A stretch of DNA of 64,000 nucleotides from positions 147,603 through 211,602 of the forward strand of contig NC_044922.1 of NCBI RefSeq assembly GCF_003576645.1. The letters are read 5' to 3'. This DNA comes from Ipomoea triloba. Taxonomy: Eukaryota > Streptophyta > Magnoliopsida > Solanales > Convolvulaceae. This document shows positions 50,809 through 63,200 of the stretch, piece after piece. Positions within the stretch are counted from its first letter, which is position 1, and each line of letters opens with the position of its first letter. A program made the position numbers and the translations under genes. A model generated the notes under the pieces. It made no database searches. It was not told the origin of the DNA and saw only the letters and a list, made by a program, of their open reading frames with translations.

Positions 50809-51530
50809 GTTTATAGTAATTGGTATATCCCTTGGTTTTAGGCAAGGGTGGTGAGACTGAATTTGGAAGCAATAACAGGATTAAAAGCAAAGAGAGATTT
50901 TAGCTCAAAATTAGAGAAAATGATATATGATATGATATTGTGTGCAATTCAAGGTCAAGATCAAAGACACACCTTTCTCCATGTAACGTAACATTGCAAA
51001 TACATGTTATAATTAATTAAAGCCACCTTATTCTCCCTTCACTTTTCAAAATAATATACTATCTAAAAATACGGTTTTGGTGGAGTCCACCTTGTAAAAG
51101 ACATTATGAATAGTAGCAGCTAGCCAAATCAATCATGCTTGCTCGTTGAACTTATAGCTTAATTAGTCAAATAATACAACATCAATAATACAACTAAACA
51201 GGCCAGGGTTGAATTTTTGTTTTTCCGATCCTCTTTTGTTTAGTCAACAAATTAATTTGTCCATCCATTACCAAATTAAATGAAATAATGTAGGGTATAG
51301 TATCATGTACGTGAATTGATAACAAGTATATAAGCGATGCATATACCAATAAAAAAATCTGTAAAAAGTGAACAAATTTGCTGAAAATGCAAATCTATAT
51401 ATATAAAAACTCATTATGAAAATTGAAGTATTGGTGAGATATTCCTAATAACACCAATGTCATGATAATGCATGCTCATTCTCCTAATCCTAGAAGTTGA
51501 AGAGGTTTCAATTCTAACAGTTTTTAAGTT
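50809..51530. other. Intergenic region downstream of the GT92 gene
   Basis: AT-rich. Contains the presumed 3' UTR of the minus-strand GT92 gene. No other feature seen. Confidence 0.6.
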
Positions 51531-53258
51531 TTAACCGTCATCTTTGCCATGCCATGCCATTTTATAATCTTGTGGAGATTCAACACCAAACCATCTCCTA
51601 GTCAGATTTTTCAACCCATCATCATATACTTCACAGAACTTGGTCGGCCAATCCGCCGGTTCCACCGGCGTGTACCCTAGACCGGGGGTCCGGTCGTTGG
51701 ATTTTGGGTTCAACGGTTGGGTCCAGTCGAAGACGTAAGCCGACACGCGCCGTCTGAACTTCGCCTTGAACTCCGGCCACGCCTGGAACTTATAGTGATT
51801 CACCACCAATGTATTTAAGCTCAACTTTTTACTCATGTACCCAGGCTTCAGTATAAAATGGTGGATCACGTTCATCAGCGAGTGATCAATCGCTTCCAAT
51901 AGAACTATCGATTTGTGCCGAATACGCCCTTCTTTCCGACAATTGTACCCTTGGGTTACGCCCGTTTCCGGGTGGACCGTTTGCCCCGACGGCCCGAATT
52001 CCATACACCCGATGTTAACCTGCGCCGGAGTAGTGGAATGATTTCTGAGCTTCGGTAGAAGTGAATGTAACAGCGCTTTCGAGGGCTTGGAGACTTTAGC
52101 CCACGCCGGAGAGTACACGAACTCGTCGACGTCGACGTACATGATCCATCTGCAAGAGGTGTTTGCGTAGACTGCGCTGTGCGAGAATCCGGCTTCTTGC
52201 GTTTTTGGCCATAGCCAAAAGTATGTGCTTATATCGAACCCTTGTCGAACCAGCGATTCGACGATCTTTTGAAGATCATCGTCGCTGCCGTTATCGTATA
52301 ATATGAATTTATCGACTCCGATTTTGGAATGGTAGAGAATCCATTCGTTGAGGAACTTTGCCACGTTGCGCACCATGGTGGCGACGCACAATAGCGATTT
52401 CCCGTTTTTTGGGGATAAGTTTCGCGGCGCGGTGTAGTACGCGACGGTTGGGACGAGAACCGGGTTGTTGGGTCCAAGAATCTCGAGCGAGACTTTGATT
52501 CGTTTTTCTTCTCCCAAGGGGAAGGCCGTTAAATCGGGACGTTTACAGCGGAACACCTCTTGCATTGAGCTGGTAACGACGGTTTTGATGGCGTCATCAC
52601 CGGCAAAGAACGCGCATTGGAATTCCGTCGGCTCGCGGTTTATTCCTTGGCGGTTGTTCACGCCCTTCACGAACAGGACGACGTCGTCCTCCGTCGCGAG
52701 GGAATCGTACACCACGAAATTCCACCGGAGCAGTATCGGCGGCGTCCAATCCATCCTCAGATTGAGAGAAGAAGACTTAACCATCACCGGTTGCTTGTAC
52801 GGAATTCTCCGTCGAACTCTCCTCGGCAGCTCACACTTAAACATAAACCGGTCCGGAAACGGCAACACCCCTGCCGGAAACGCCGGCGACGTTATTCCCT
52901 TATCAAAAAGACACACATAAGGATCATTAACGTCCCAGGCGAGAGGAGTATAGTCCGGGGAGACAAGAACGAGCACCTCCCAATCCGGCAAGAGAACGGC
53001 GACCGAAGGAATGGGGAACGTGAGTGACGGAGAGAGTTGAGAAGCCAAACGAGGAGAAAAGACCCAACTCACCTCGAGGCTCTCGGTGATAACATTACTA
53101 ACGACCATGAAAGAGGCTCCGAAGTTTGTGGTAGTGGTTGCAGGGGGCTGATAGTGATAGACGAGGGCACTGGAAGGGGCATGTGATTGGTAGAGAAGAA
53201 CGAAGAGGAAAAGGGAAGCGAAAACGAAAAGAAAGAGTGTACGGAGATTTCGGGCCAT
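51531..53258 (-). CDS. Glycosyltransferase family 92 (DUF23) protein
   Basis: Intronless gene of 575 codons. Type II membrane topology: a hydrophobic anchor at residues 7-23 after a short basic start (MARNLR), then a stem and a luminal catalytic domain, as in Golgi glycosyltransferases. GT92 marks: LLCVATMVRN (289-298), EWILYHSKIGVDKFILYDN (305-323), and the DxD metal-binding site YVDVDEF with Asp376 and Asp378. Plant family members include galactan synthases and several uncharacterised clades; this one looks like the uncharacterised clade, so acceptor and product are not assigned. Codon use is GC-richer than the flanks. It is transcribed away from the canopy gene, with about 1 kb of shared upstream DNA. 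Confidence 0.92.
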   Translation of the reverse strand: MARNLRTLFLFVFASLFLFVLLYQSHAPSSALVYHYQPPATTTTNFGASFMVVSNVITESLEVSWVFSPRLASQLSPSLTFPIPSVAVLLPDWEVLVLVSPDYTPLAWDVNDPYVCLFDKGITSPAFPAGVLPFPDRFMFKCELPRRVRRRIPYKQPVMVKSSSLNLRMDWTPPILLRWNFVVYDSLATEDDVVLFVKGVNNRQGINREPTEFQCAFFAGDDAIKTVVTSSMQEVFRCKRPDLTAFPLGEEKRIKVSLEILGPNNPVLVPTVAYYTAPRNLSPKNGKSLLCVATMVRNVAKFLNEWILYHSKIGVDKFILYDNGSDDDLQKIVESLVRQGFDISTYFWLWPKTQEAGFSHSAVYANTSCRWIMYVDVDEFVYSPAWAKVSKPSKALLHSLLPKLRNHSTTPAQVNIGCMEFGPSGQTVHPETGVTQGYNCRKEGRIRHKSIVLLEAIDHSLMNVIHHFILKPGYMSKKLSLNTLVVNHYKFQAWPEFKAKFRRRVSAYVFDWTQPLNPKSNDRTPGLGYTPVEPADWPTKFCEVYDDGLKNLTRRWFGVESPQDYKMAWHGKDDG

Positions 53259-54253
53259 GGGATTGAGAGAAGAAGAGTTTAGTTAGTTATTGGTAGTTAG
53301 AGAAAGGCCGGTAAAAGGGAGTCCCCTAAGCCGCCGCAACGTCGGGGTACTGATTGGGTCGCCATATATGATATACATACATACAGTAGTAGATCACAGT
53401 GGTATATACTACGTGTAAGAAGGGTTGGCGATTAGGAACGTGTTTAGTGCATAAGGTTTTGACCGAGTACACTTGAGAATGAGATCTATCAGAGATTAGA
53501 TTCAGATGGGTTAAGTGACAGAGGTTTTGACACACTTAATACAATTCTTATATCATTGTCAAAATATTATCAGTGTTGTAATATCAAGACACACATATAA
53601 ATTTACTTGTTCTTATGATTATCATCCTCTTGTCATTCCATTATTTCTTTAATAATTTTGGTGTTAATTAACATTAATACTATCAAATTTAATTGTTATC
53701 TTTTTTCTCTAGATATATATAAATCCACAAATCTATATAGAATGTAGTGTAACGTGATTAGCAATCGTTATATCGTATACTATCGACATACAATTTCATT
53801 CTTAGTACAAAACAATATTATTTTTAATGTATTATCTAAAATAAATCTATAATACATATATAATATACTAAAATTGGACATATACAATACTACAATAGTC
53901 CATAGTTTAATTGGGCCTGTTGGGCGTGACTTAGTGAGGGAACAGAATTGAACCGGGCCTGCGGGTATTCCGTATTAATGTAGATATTAGCCCACCAATA
54001 CTTGTCTCGGACTCTCGGTATGCGTTTAGCCCAATAAACTCGTTCAGATCTGACGTGTAAAAGACAGAGAAACGAATACATGACGTGTCTATTTTCCATT
54101 GGAGAATATAACAAGAAAACCGGTCTGGTGACGTGGTGCGTCTTGCCCACCAATTCTATTCAATTGGAGGACCGAGGACGACTCCCCCCTCCCTCCACGG
54201 CTCCACCACCTCCTCCTACTCCTCTGGGAACTCTGATTCCAACGACTCCGGAA
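53259..54253. promoter_or_regulatory. Shared upstream region of divergent GT92 and canopy genes
   Basis: About 1 kb between two divergent start codons. The canopy side ends in a C/T-rich leader (about 54180-54230, cccccctccctcc). No clear TATA box was fixed on either side. Confidence 0.45.
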
Positions 54254-57200
54254 ATGGCTAAAGCCTCATTGATTTCCCTGGCGATTCTATTAGTCTCCGT
54301 CGTGCCTTTCGTCTATTCCATCCAAGATAAATGCGGTGCTTGCACTGCCGTTGCCGTGAGTATTCACCCCCATTGTTTCTAAATTCTTCCACTTGAAGCT
54401 CTACATTAATTGTGATTATTATTATTATTATTGTTATTGTTAATGCTAATCAGTGTCGAAATTACTTTGAAAATGGTCTCTTTAATTTATTATGCCTATG
54501 TTAGTTTATGACCTTTGAATCAATAGATCTTCGACAGAAAAAACGGGAGAAGAATTGTTCAACATTTTTTTTTTCTTTTTTTGATATATTGGTATTTGAA
54601 TGCACTGAATTGTGAAGGAAAGTGCTTGCATCTGATCGCATGTTTTACTGAATTGCAGGAAGAGCTGGAGCATGGTTTGATGACTGTAAGGATTTCATGA
54701 GCTTTTCATTTCTTTATATTTCCTTCTTCAATCTATGAGCTTTATTCAGTTTTTCGCAAGTTCGTTCATTGTGTCTTGTACTTTTGCTTAAATAAAAATA
54801 TTTAAGGAATGCAAAGCCCTTAAGCTTGGTGCCCATACTTTCCATAAGCTAGATCATTTTTTAAGGGAATTGGTTTCTTAAGCATTTATTACCTTTGAGG
54901 TGTTAGGCTTATAACTTTGAAGTAAGAAGAGGTTTCATCTCATAATATCACAAGGGAGCTTTAGCTTCTGCTATTAGAATGTAGAAATTGAAAATTTACT
55001 GCTTAGAGTTGCTAGCCACTGTTGCAGAGAAAATTTGCTATCTTGGTCTTGCATCAGTTTTCAAAACTTCAGCTGGTGAAAAATTAGTTACAGCTCGAGC
55101 TAATTTAATTCCTTTTCAATTGAGTCATGCCATGTACTTCAGTTTCAGTTTACCATATTATGTTGCTTGCTATATATAAATATTCAATGATTGGACTTCA
55201 TCAAACAGGAGAAGCCAAGAAATCATTTAGATATGAGACATCGCTTAGATTCTAAAGGCCAACGTGAAGGGAAGCTTATAGATTACAGGTATAGTTTCTG
55301 ATTCTTATATTTTTCTGCATTCTGCTCATCATACTTATGTCATTTTTGTGGCAATTATATCAGCTTTGTGGCATGTAATTACTGCTTCCTCAATATAAAG
55401 ACTGAATAAATGGAAAGGCATTTCTGATTTAGAAAATGTAAAGTAAAAATTTCATTTGTGATGGAGGATTGAGTTTCACTTGAACTTTAAAAATGTAAAG
55501 AAAATGAATAGTTCATTCAGTCAAAGCTTTGAATTGATCTTCTGTTCTTCTCTGAGTAAACTAAAAAGAAAAGACATTGACATAGATTTTGCTGCTGAAT
55601 TCAGTAAAAAAGTTCATATTATGATTCATTAATTGGCAGACTGTTATGCCACTATGTGTTTTAATACCTAACATGTACTCCTTATGTTCCATTTTACTTG
55701 TTCTAATTAAACTTATGTCAAAGTTTACTCACTTTGACCATATTACTTTATTTCTGTGTTATGAGGTTTCAATCCTTTCTTAAATCATGGATGAACTTAT
55801 ATATGAGGTTTCAACACAGTAACCGTGTTCTCTGCAATTGAGTTATACAGAGTTAGTGACCTGAGAGTTGTTGAACTCTTGGATGAGCTTTGTGAAAAGA
55901 TGCAAGATTATACTCTTGAGAAGGTATTCTTTTTCTTTGAATGGGTTTTCTTATGTTTATTTGCAACAGTATAATGCTCCTTTAGACAAAGATGTGATTT
56001 TGCAGGGACTGATTGGCTCACTTTGACTGCCTGAGTGTAGGAATGTTCAGTTTTCTTTTCAAGAACTAATGCCAATCTCTCATGTCTGGCAGGTTGATTC
56101 AGGCACAAAAGTGTGGACCAAAGTTAATGATTGGGATAAACTTAAAACTAGTAAGAATCACTATTTCATTTGCCACCATCTTCGTATTAAGTTTAGTTAC
56201 ATCTGGTATTTATACTTTTTGTTAACTGCTGATTTCATTTTCACATTTTAGAATTCATAAAGTTTTACTTGCCTCAAGTATAGGTTTCCACTGTTACTCT
56301 GATTTACTTGTCGGGATAATGATCCGGTGTAGTTAGTATATCATAGTAAATTTTCTTGTTGTGTCTTCATGGATCAATCTATTTCTCTCTCTCTCTCTCT
56401 CTCTGCCTTCCCCCTCCTCCTCTCCATGGCACATTGTGCTTATTCAGGAGGTAGATGTGTAGATCCCAATTTTGGTATTTTTCAGTTGAAATACAGACAT
56501 ACACATAGGACATAGTGCTTCCTTTGATTTTGTGTATGAAACATTTCTAGCTAATATCCTTGGATGGGCAGTTTTGCATAGGATATGGAGGATAAAAAAA
56601 ATGATGAATTGATTAGGAAAACATATATTTCCTTGTTTGATATACCTCAAATGTATTGAGGTCCCATTGAGGTGTATCTTTAATCTGTCAAATGGCATGT
56701 TGTGCTAGAAATTAATATGCCTATCATTTGATCGAATCTGACATGTTACTGAGTATGTCTTCCTATGGGAAACGGAAGATCCTCTCACATTTGTTCTTTC
56801 ATTTACTGTACACAGAGAGTGCATGGAATATTTTCTAAAAGCATTGGAACTGGGAACATAACAATGGTACTTCCAAAATGCTATGGTTTTCACTTGGTAG
56901 GATTAGTTCTTTGATGCTTTGAGGGCAAGCTTAAAATAACCTGAATTTGAGACTGAGCTTTTGTAAGATTGATAGGGCTATTTTCAATTAATAAAATTTC
57001 CATGATCTCAGAATGGTCCATTGAGTAAATCAAGTTCTTAGGAGGAAACTTCATGTCTTAATCAAAAGAAATGTGAGGGAGAACGGAATTGGGTGTTGGA
57101 GGGACTTGTGATAAAATTTGTATAATTGTATGTGCAATCTCATTTAGAGGACCCTAATGCACATAATGAAGCTATGAAGTGTTGAAAGGCCAACTCAATG

Positions 57201-58199
57201 TGAATGCTTTAAAAATGCAATTAACTTGAATCATATAATAAACTCAAGTTTCTAGAACCAATGTTTGCATCTGTTAGGGGAAAGTTATTGTTCTCATAAG
57301 ATATTGCTTGCACATTTTGAATTCTTATATTATGGTGTATACACATTCTGCATCTATGAAGATTAAGAGAGAGAGAGAGAGAGAGAGAGAATGTACTTTG
57401 ATAGCAGAAATATCTCTAGCTCTTTCTTTAATCTCTCTTTTCCTTTGACAGATAAGCAAGAAGCTCGAGCACACTCCAAAGCAATATCATCTTTCTGTGG
57501 GAGGTAAGTCAGAATTAACATACACCTTTCTAATTGGTTTTGTAGTTCCAGCATAACATTCAGAACTTTTAACTTATTTCTACGGTATGCTCAGGTTGCT
57601 AGAGGACACTGAAGATGAGGTAGTGAAATCTCATGATTAAACTTTTTACTTCCCTCTGAAATTAGCAGTTTCATTATCTTTGTCATGTTATTGATTTTTA
57701 TTCCTTTGTTATCAATAACAAATGCTGCTGCTTAAACAGTTGTCTGAACTGATAAAGAAAGGATCTGTCAAAGTAGGAGGTGTAAGCAAGATTTTATGTG
57801 AAGACCTCAGCAAAGTTTGCCATGGGAAAAGGTAATTACAAAAAGTAACTACAAATAATTTATTATATCATGTTATAAACCACAATTAATTCATTTCATG
57901 ATATCTGATCTTGTGCACATTTGGTAACGCTATACAAACTGTGCCTTAGCCTATTTATTAAGCCAATAGTAATCCATAGTAAGTGGAAGCTGATTGTGTG
58001 TTATTCTCAGAACCATAATCACAATCCTTAACCATAGGCTCTTACAAAATGGGCCACTGTTACTGGATGATGTATGAAGTTTGGGACGAAATAAGATTAA
58101 AGATCTTTCAGATTATGTTTAGGCTTAATGATTATGCTTAATTTCTACTGTATTGGTTTCAGCAAAGAAGATGAAGATGATAGAGATGGAGAGCTTTGA
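54254..58199 (+). CDS. Canopy/DUF3456 saposin-like ER protein, complete, 9 exons
   Basis: Small secretory-pathway protein of the canopy (MSAP, TLR4-regulator-like) family, whose animal members act as ER co-chaperones; the plant role is largely unknown. Exons: 54254-54355, 54659-54685, 55209-55288, 55851-55923, 56093-56150, 57452-57503, 57595-57619, 57740-57831, 58163-58199, all GT-AG with agreeing phases, giving 181 codons plus stop. A signal peptide covers residues 1-22 (ends FVYS). Six cysteines follow: the KCGAC pair at 27 and 30, one in LCEKM, one in FCGR, and two in LCEDLSKVC, as expected for a disulfide-bonded saposin fold. The acidic tail ends RDGEL, which resembles an ER-retrieval signal but is not a canonical KDEL or HDEL. 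Confidence 0.88.
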
Positions 58200-60241
58200 G
58201 TGGACGACAGAAATATTTGATTGGTCTTCCAGCTGCAGCTAGCGAGAGCGGTACGGTGCAAAACTACCGATCAAGATAGGTCAAAGTTACACTAAATTTG
58301 TCATTCTTCTTCTTCTGTGTGTGTGCGTACCATTGGACATTATATATATTGTCCTGATTTATGTATCGATCTCTTCTGTATACTTAATTAACCGCCAACA
58401 ACATATATACTAAACATTTTTGCAGTATAAATGCCATATTGAGAACATTTGCTGTCCATAATGCATGCCACCGTTTATCTTGTTACCTACGAGTACTTAA
58501 TTGATATAGCTGACGATTTAATAAATATGGTGATGTCTTGATCCATGTTTGCCAAACAATCAGAGCCCCATGTCATTGCCTTCTCGCTGTTGAAGTTTTT
58601 TTACGTGTGGTTAAGTTAAAATATATTATATTGATCCCATTTCTCCCAGCCTAATTAATTTAAAATATTTAATCAAATTAACAGTCATAATTTATAAAAA
58701 GGAATGACTCACTCAAATTAAACTCGCAGAATCAAAAGTTTAACTTTAGGCTACAATTGGCACTTAAACATAGACGCCGGCCAAAGATTACGATATGTCG
58801 ATATACCTCAACAAATCCCTGCATGCATGCGAACAAGCAATTAAGGCCTCTTTTGGATCAAAACATGTCATTGTCTTTGGTGTTACGTCGGCAACAACTA
58901 AGTATTTAGAGTGCATATATACGAGCTTCATATTTGTACGGGAAGATCAGAGAATCTCTTTGTCCTTTACCCGTTATCCGTTTTAAGTGTCCAATATATC
59001 AATCTCTTTGCCTTACTACGAAGAATCCGAATCCACTTTGACACAACTCAAATTGGAAGTATACCTCACAAATATTTGTATCACAAAAAAACCACTTACT
59101 ATGTCATTTTTGCTATCTTTTTCAATAAGTAATGTTGTAATGGTCCAAGAGGTGATGTCTAAAGGGAGACATCAAACCCCTTATATAGTATATGTGCAGT
59201 TCTGGTTTGCCTTCATTTTTGGCTACAGGTGTGTACTCCTATCGGATGTCAGTGATCTTCATATGCGTAATTAAAGCATTATGTCTTTGGTACATGAGAT
59301 CTAAGTAGCTTCGATGGTTAGCGTTTGTGTTGTTATCCCATAGGGTGTAAGTTTGAATATATCTTGTTGGCTACACATCTTTAGTTTAGCATTTTATTCA
59401 TTCCTTTTGGTCACCATGATTATTCAATTGTTATTATTATGAAGATGATGAACTGCATGTGCAGGCAAATTTTGCTTCAAATACTAAATTTGATTTCCAT
59501 ATAAGTACCTCCAAATGTCCATGGAAGATGACTACAAAATTAAAGGGTATTAGACATAAGGTATTGAGGTACAATAGTATCATAGCTATCAAGCGGGATT
59601 CAACAAATTTTATTTGAAATAATGATGTCATATATATAATTGGTTAGATAATTGTGTAATCAAGAACCATGTACTAGTTGGATTACTTGCCCATTTTATT
59701 GTGCCTTAATAACACAAGTAAACATCTAGCTAGCGTCCATCTAAAACACCATATTCTAGTTTCATGAATTGAATCACATTGTCTTAACTCTTAATCTAAT
59801 AAGTATGCTTGATAAAAATAAAAATGTGAGAAAAAATTCAATTGCATAATAATAAAAATAACGTGTAGCTGTTTAGGAGCCAAAAAAAGAGGGAATTTTT
59901 AGTTCGGTTATACCTGAAATCCCAAGTTGCGCGCATTTCCACCAAGAAGTTAGTTGAAGGTGTTGGAAATGACAAGTGGAAGCTAAGAAGCTTGGTGGAG
60001 CGTAGAATTCTACTCTCCTAGTCGTAGCTAGAACAGAATATAAGGAAATGCAGGTTTGCAATGGAGTTTGGCCCAATCCAGAGCCACCACCCCTCTGCAC
60101 TTTTGGCTGCGCCTAAGGTGTTTGATTATTATCCAAAAGTGCAGCACCCGTCCCGTCCCCTTGGGAAGGTGGTGGTCCTCTTGGATTGAGGAATAGGCCG
60201 ATAATTTTAGGATCAGGGAATAGGAAAAGGAACAAATTATA
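58200..60241. other. Intergenic region between canopy and MLO genes
   Basis: The first few hundred bases are probably the canopy 3' UTR. The rest is AT-rich with no gene I can support. It holds a SINE-like head near 59305-59370 and a 12-bp perfect inverted repeat (60095-60106 with 60133-60144). Confidence 0.6.
59305..59370 (+). mobile_element. Candidate SINE head (weak)
   Basis: A tRNA-like A box (tagcttcgatggttagcg) and a B-box-like gtaagtttgaata lie about 35 bases apart. The match is weaker than at 4862-4940. Tail and target duplication were not found. Confidence 0.3.
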
Positions 60242-63200
60242 ATGTCAGGAGGAGGAGGAGCTTCTGAAAGGTCGCTAGACCAGACACCCACATGGGCAGT
60301 CGCATTGGTCTGTGTAGTCATCATTATTATTTCTATACTCTTGGAGAAATTTCTTCATTCAGTTGGATCGGTGATATTTCTCTTTCCCTTCAACCCTCCA
60401 ATCTTTCTTATTATTATTCTTGTTGCTGTTGTAGATGATTTGTTTGTTTTGTCTCCTACTTTAATTTTCTATTTCTGAATGCAAGCAATTCTTAATTGAT
60501 ACTTGGCCACTTTGGAATGATATGATATGATATGATATTGGTGTAGATCAGAGTTGATATTTTATTCTTTAATTTGTTGATCAATTGCATTCATGTTTCA
60601 ATTCAGACTTTCGAGAGAAAACGAAAGAGAGCACTGTATGAAGCTTTGCAGAAGATTAAGGGTGGTAAGACTGACACTAAAACCAACCTTTTAATTTGCA
60701 TTTGCTGCTGCAGCATTAACATTAACTAAAGAAGAATATATGGTTTTCCTTCCTTCCTAATTTATTATTATTATTCTTGCATATATGCAGAGCTCATGGT
60801 TCTGGGATTTATTTCCCTCCTCTTAACATTCGGTCAGAATTACATTGCTAAGATTTGCATTCCTGCAAGTGCTGCCAACACTATGTTGCCATGCCCTGCT
60901 AAGTATGCTACACGCGAAGATGGAGGGGGACACGAAGACGGACACCATCGAAGGCTTCTGTGGTATGAGCATAGACTTTTATTAGATGACAGTTCGCCCC
61001 AAGGGTGCAAGCCTGTGAGTGCCATCTACTGTTATTATTTCACTCCTTGCAAATTTAATTTGTGTACTTAAACTATATATCTTAGACTACTTTAGTAGCC
61101 CTAGTCCTAGTCCTGCCTCAAAAATCACTCTTAGCTTACTGCTCTGTCCTCTGTGTGAGGCAATGCAGCTGAGGGAGAAAAAAAACTGCTTCACTTCCAA
61201 CATTATTCCATTAGCCATTTAATTTGTTATTGCAAAATATGACTTGGCTTTCAACTTTTTCATGGGACATTGTAATTATGCCCAAAATCCCCCTTCAAAT
61301 TCAATTATATTCTATCATGCATGCTAATTAACCATATATGCAACTTTGTATTTACTGCAGGGCTATGAACCATTAATATCTATCCACGGATTGCACCAGC
61401 TACACATTTTCATATTTTTTCTAGCAGTCTTCCATGTCATCTTTAGTGTGACAACCATGATGCTTGGAAGGATGAAGGTAGGATTATATTTGGCAGTTCC
61501 TTTTCAATCTACCTGCCTGCCTGCCTGCTGGTTTAATACCAAAATTTCATGGCTTCAATCGATCATCTCCAAATCTTCATTGGGATCAACTTTAATTTCT
61601 TTCTTAAGGATACTAGCAAGCTTAATTAGCTTGGATCGAATGCACCTGGTTTTGTGTGCAACTGTACTGTATGTTATTTATTCTAGAATCAATATTTAAC
61701 TTCATTCTCATATATAAACATATGCAGATCCGAGGATGGAAGGAATGGGAAGAAGAAATTACTTCTGGAAAAACTTCATATGGTATTACTTTAATTTTTT
61801 TCTAACGATATATTGTTAGCTACAAGGCTTTTCCTACATCTACCTCAAAACTAGGCTCATGTGGATGATAACATGCATGCTGATCTTGCATGCAGATCCT
61901 TCAAAAATCAGGTTTACAAAGGAAATTTCTTTTATTAGGGAAAACACCAGATTTATGCCACACACACCGGTTCTTTTCTACATGGTATGTATGTTGTAAG
62001 AGAAATTTAAACTTGGATCACTTGTTTGGCACGCATGCATGCATTTAGTAATCAGATCTGATGTAGTCGTCTGATATATTATAATTTGACTGACTGTTGC
62101 ATATATAGTCCAAATAGCTAGCTAGCACGCATGAACTTGGCTTAATTAATTGACAGTTTAATTTTCAAATTTCAGGCTTGTTTTTTCCGGCAATTTTATA
62201 GGTCTGTTTGTAAAACTGACTACTTAGCCATGCGCCATGGATTTGTTACAGTAAGATATATTTCTAAAGCTAGTTAGCAATATTAGAAGAAGTTTGGTAC
62301 GTAGTTGTAATATAATGCTCGCTATTTATTTATGATGGTCAGGTCCATTTAGCACCTGGAAGCAATTTCAATTTTCAAAAGTACATAAAAAGATCTATGG
62401 AAGACGACTTCAAGGTTGTCGTCGGAATCAAGTATGCATGCTTCCTCCTTCGTTCATTTTTTATTTGATCTCTCTCTCTCATCAAATTTTTACAGACAGA
62501 TTGATATTCTTTGTTATGCTCTTGTTTTGATGTGTCTCACTCACTGTGAGTTTGTTTAATTAATTTTTTTTTTCTTCCAGTTTTTTGTTATGGTTGTCTG
62601 CAGTGCTGTATTTGCTGATGAATGTGAATGGTAGGAGACTGACTGACTTTGATGTTTCTTAACTTACTGTTCTCTCTCAATTCGATCGATCAGACCTCCC
62701 CCCTATTGACAAATGTACACTTTGGTTTCAGGATGGCAATTAATGTTATGGCTATCTATACTACCTTTCATTGTAAGAATTTGAATTTCTGTCACGGTAT
62801 ATACATTTTAATGTTAATTGAAAGAAACTAACTGAGGTGATGTGAATGATATATGGGATGCAATGGTTAAAGACACTGTTAGTAGTTGGTACAAAGCTTC
62901 AAGCAATTATAACACAAATGGCGCTTGAGATTGAAGAAAGGCATGCTGTAGTTCAGGGCATACCACTGGTGCAAGTCTCAGACAGATATTTTTGGTTTAG
63001 CAAACCAAAGTTAGTCCTTCATCTTATCCATCTCACCCTTTTTCAGGTACCTATGCCAATTTCTTTCTTAATTACTTTAATTTCTTAATTGCAAACCAAT
63101 TATTTACCATATGAAAATAAGTCTCAACTAACATATATTCATTCATTCTAACATTATACTAATTAATTTTTTCTTTCACTGCACCTTGAACAGAATGCGT

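Noticed and set aside
52465..53027. Long plus-strand frames inside the GT92 gene
   Set aside because: Shadows of the GC-rich minus-strand coding sequence.
60095..60144. 12-bp perfect inverted repeat upstream of MLO as a possible microRNA hairpin
   Set aside because: Stem too short and loop sequence unpaired; not enough for a plant microRNA precursor.
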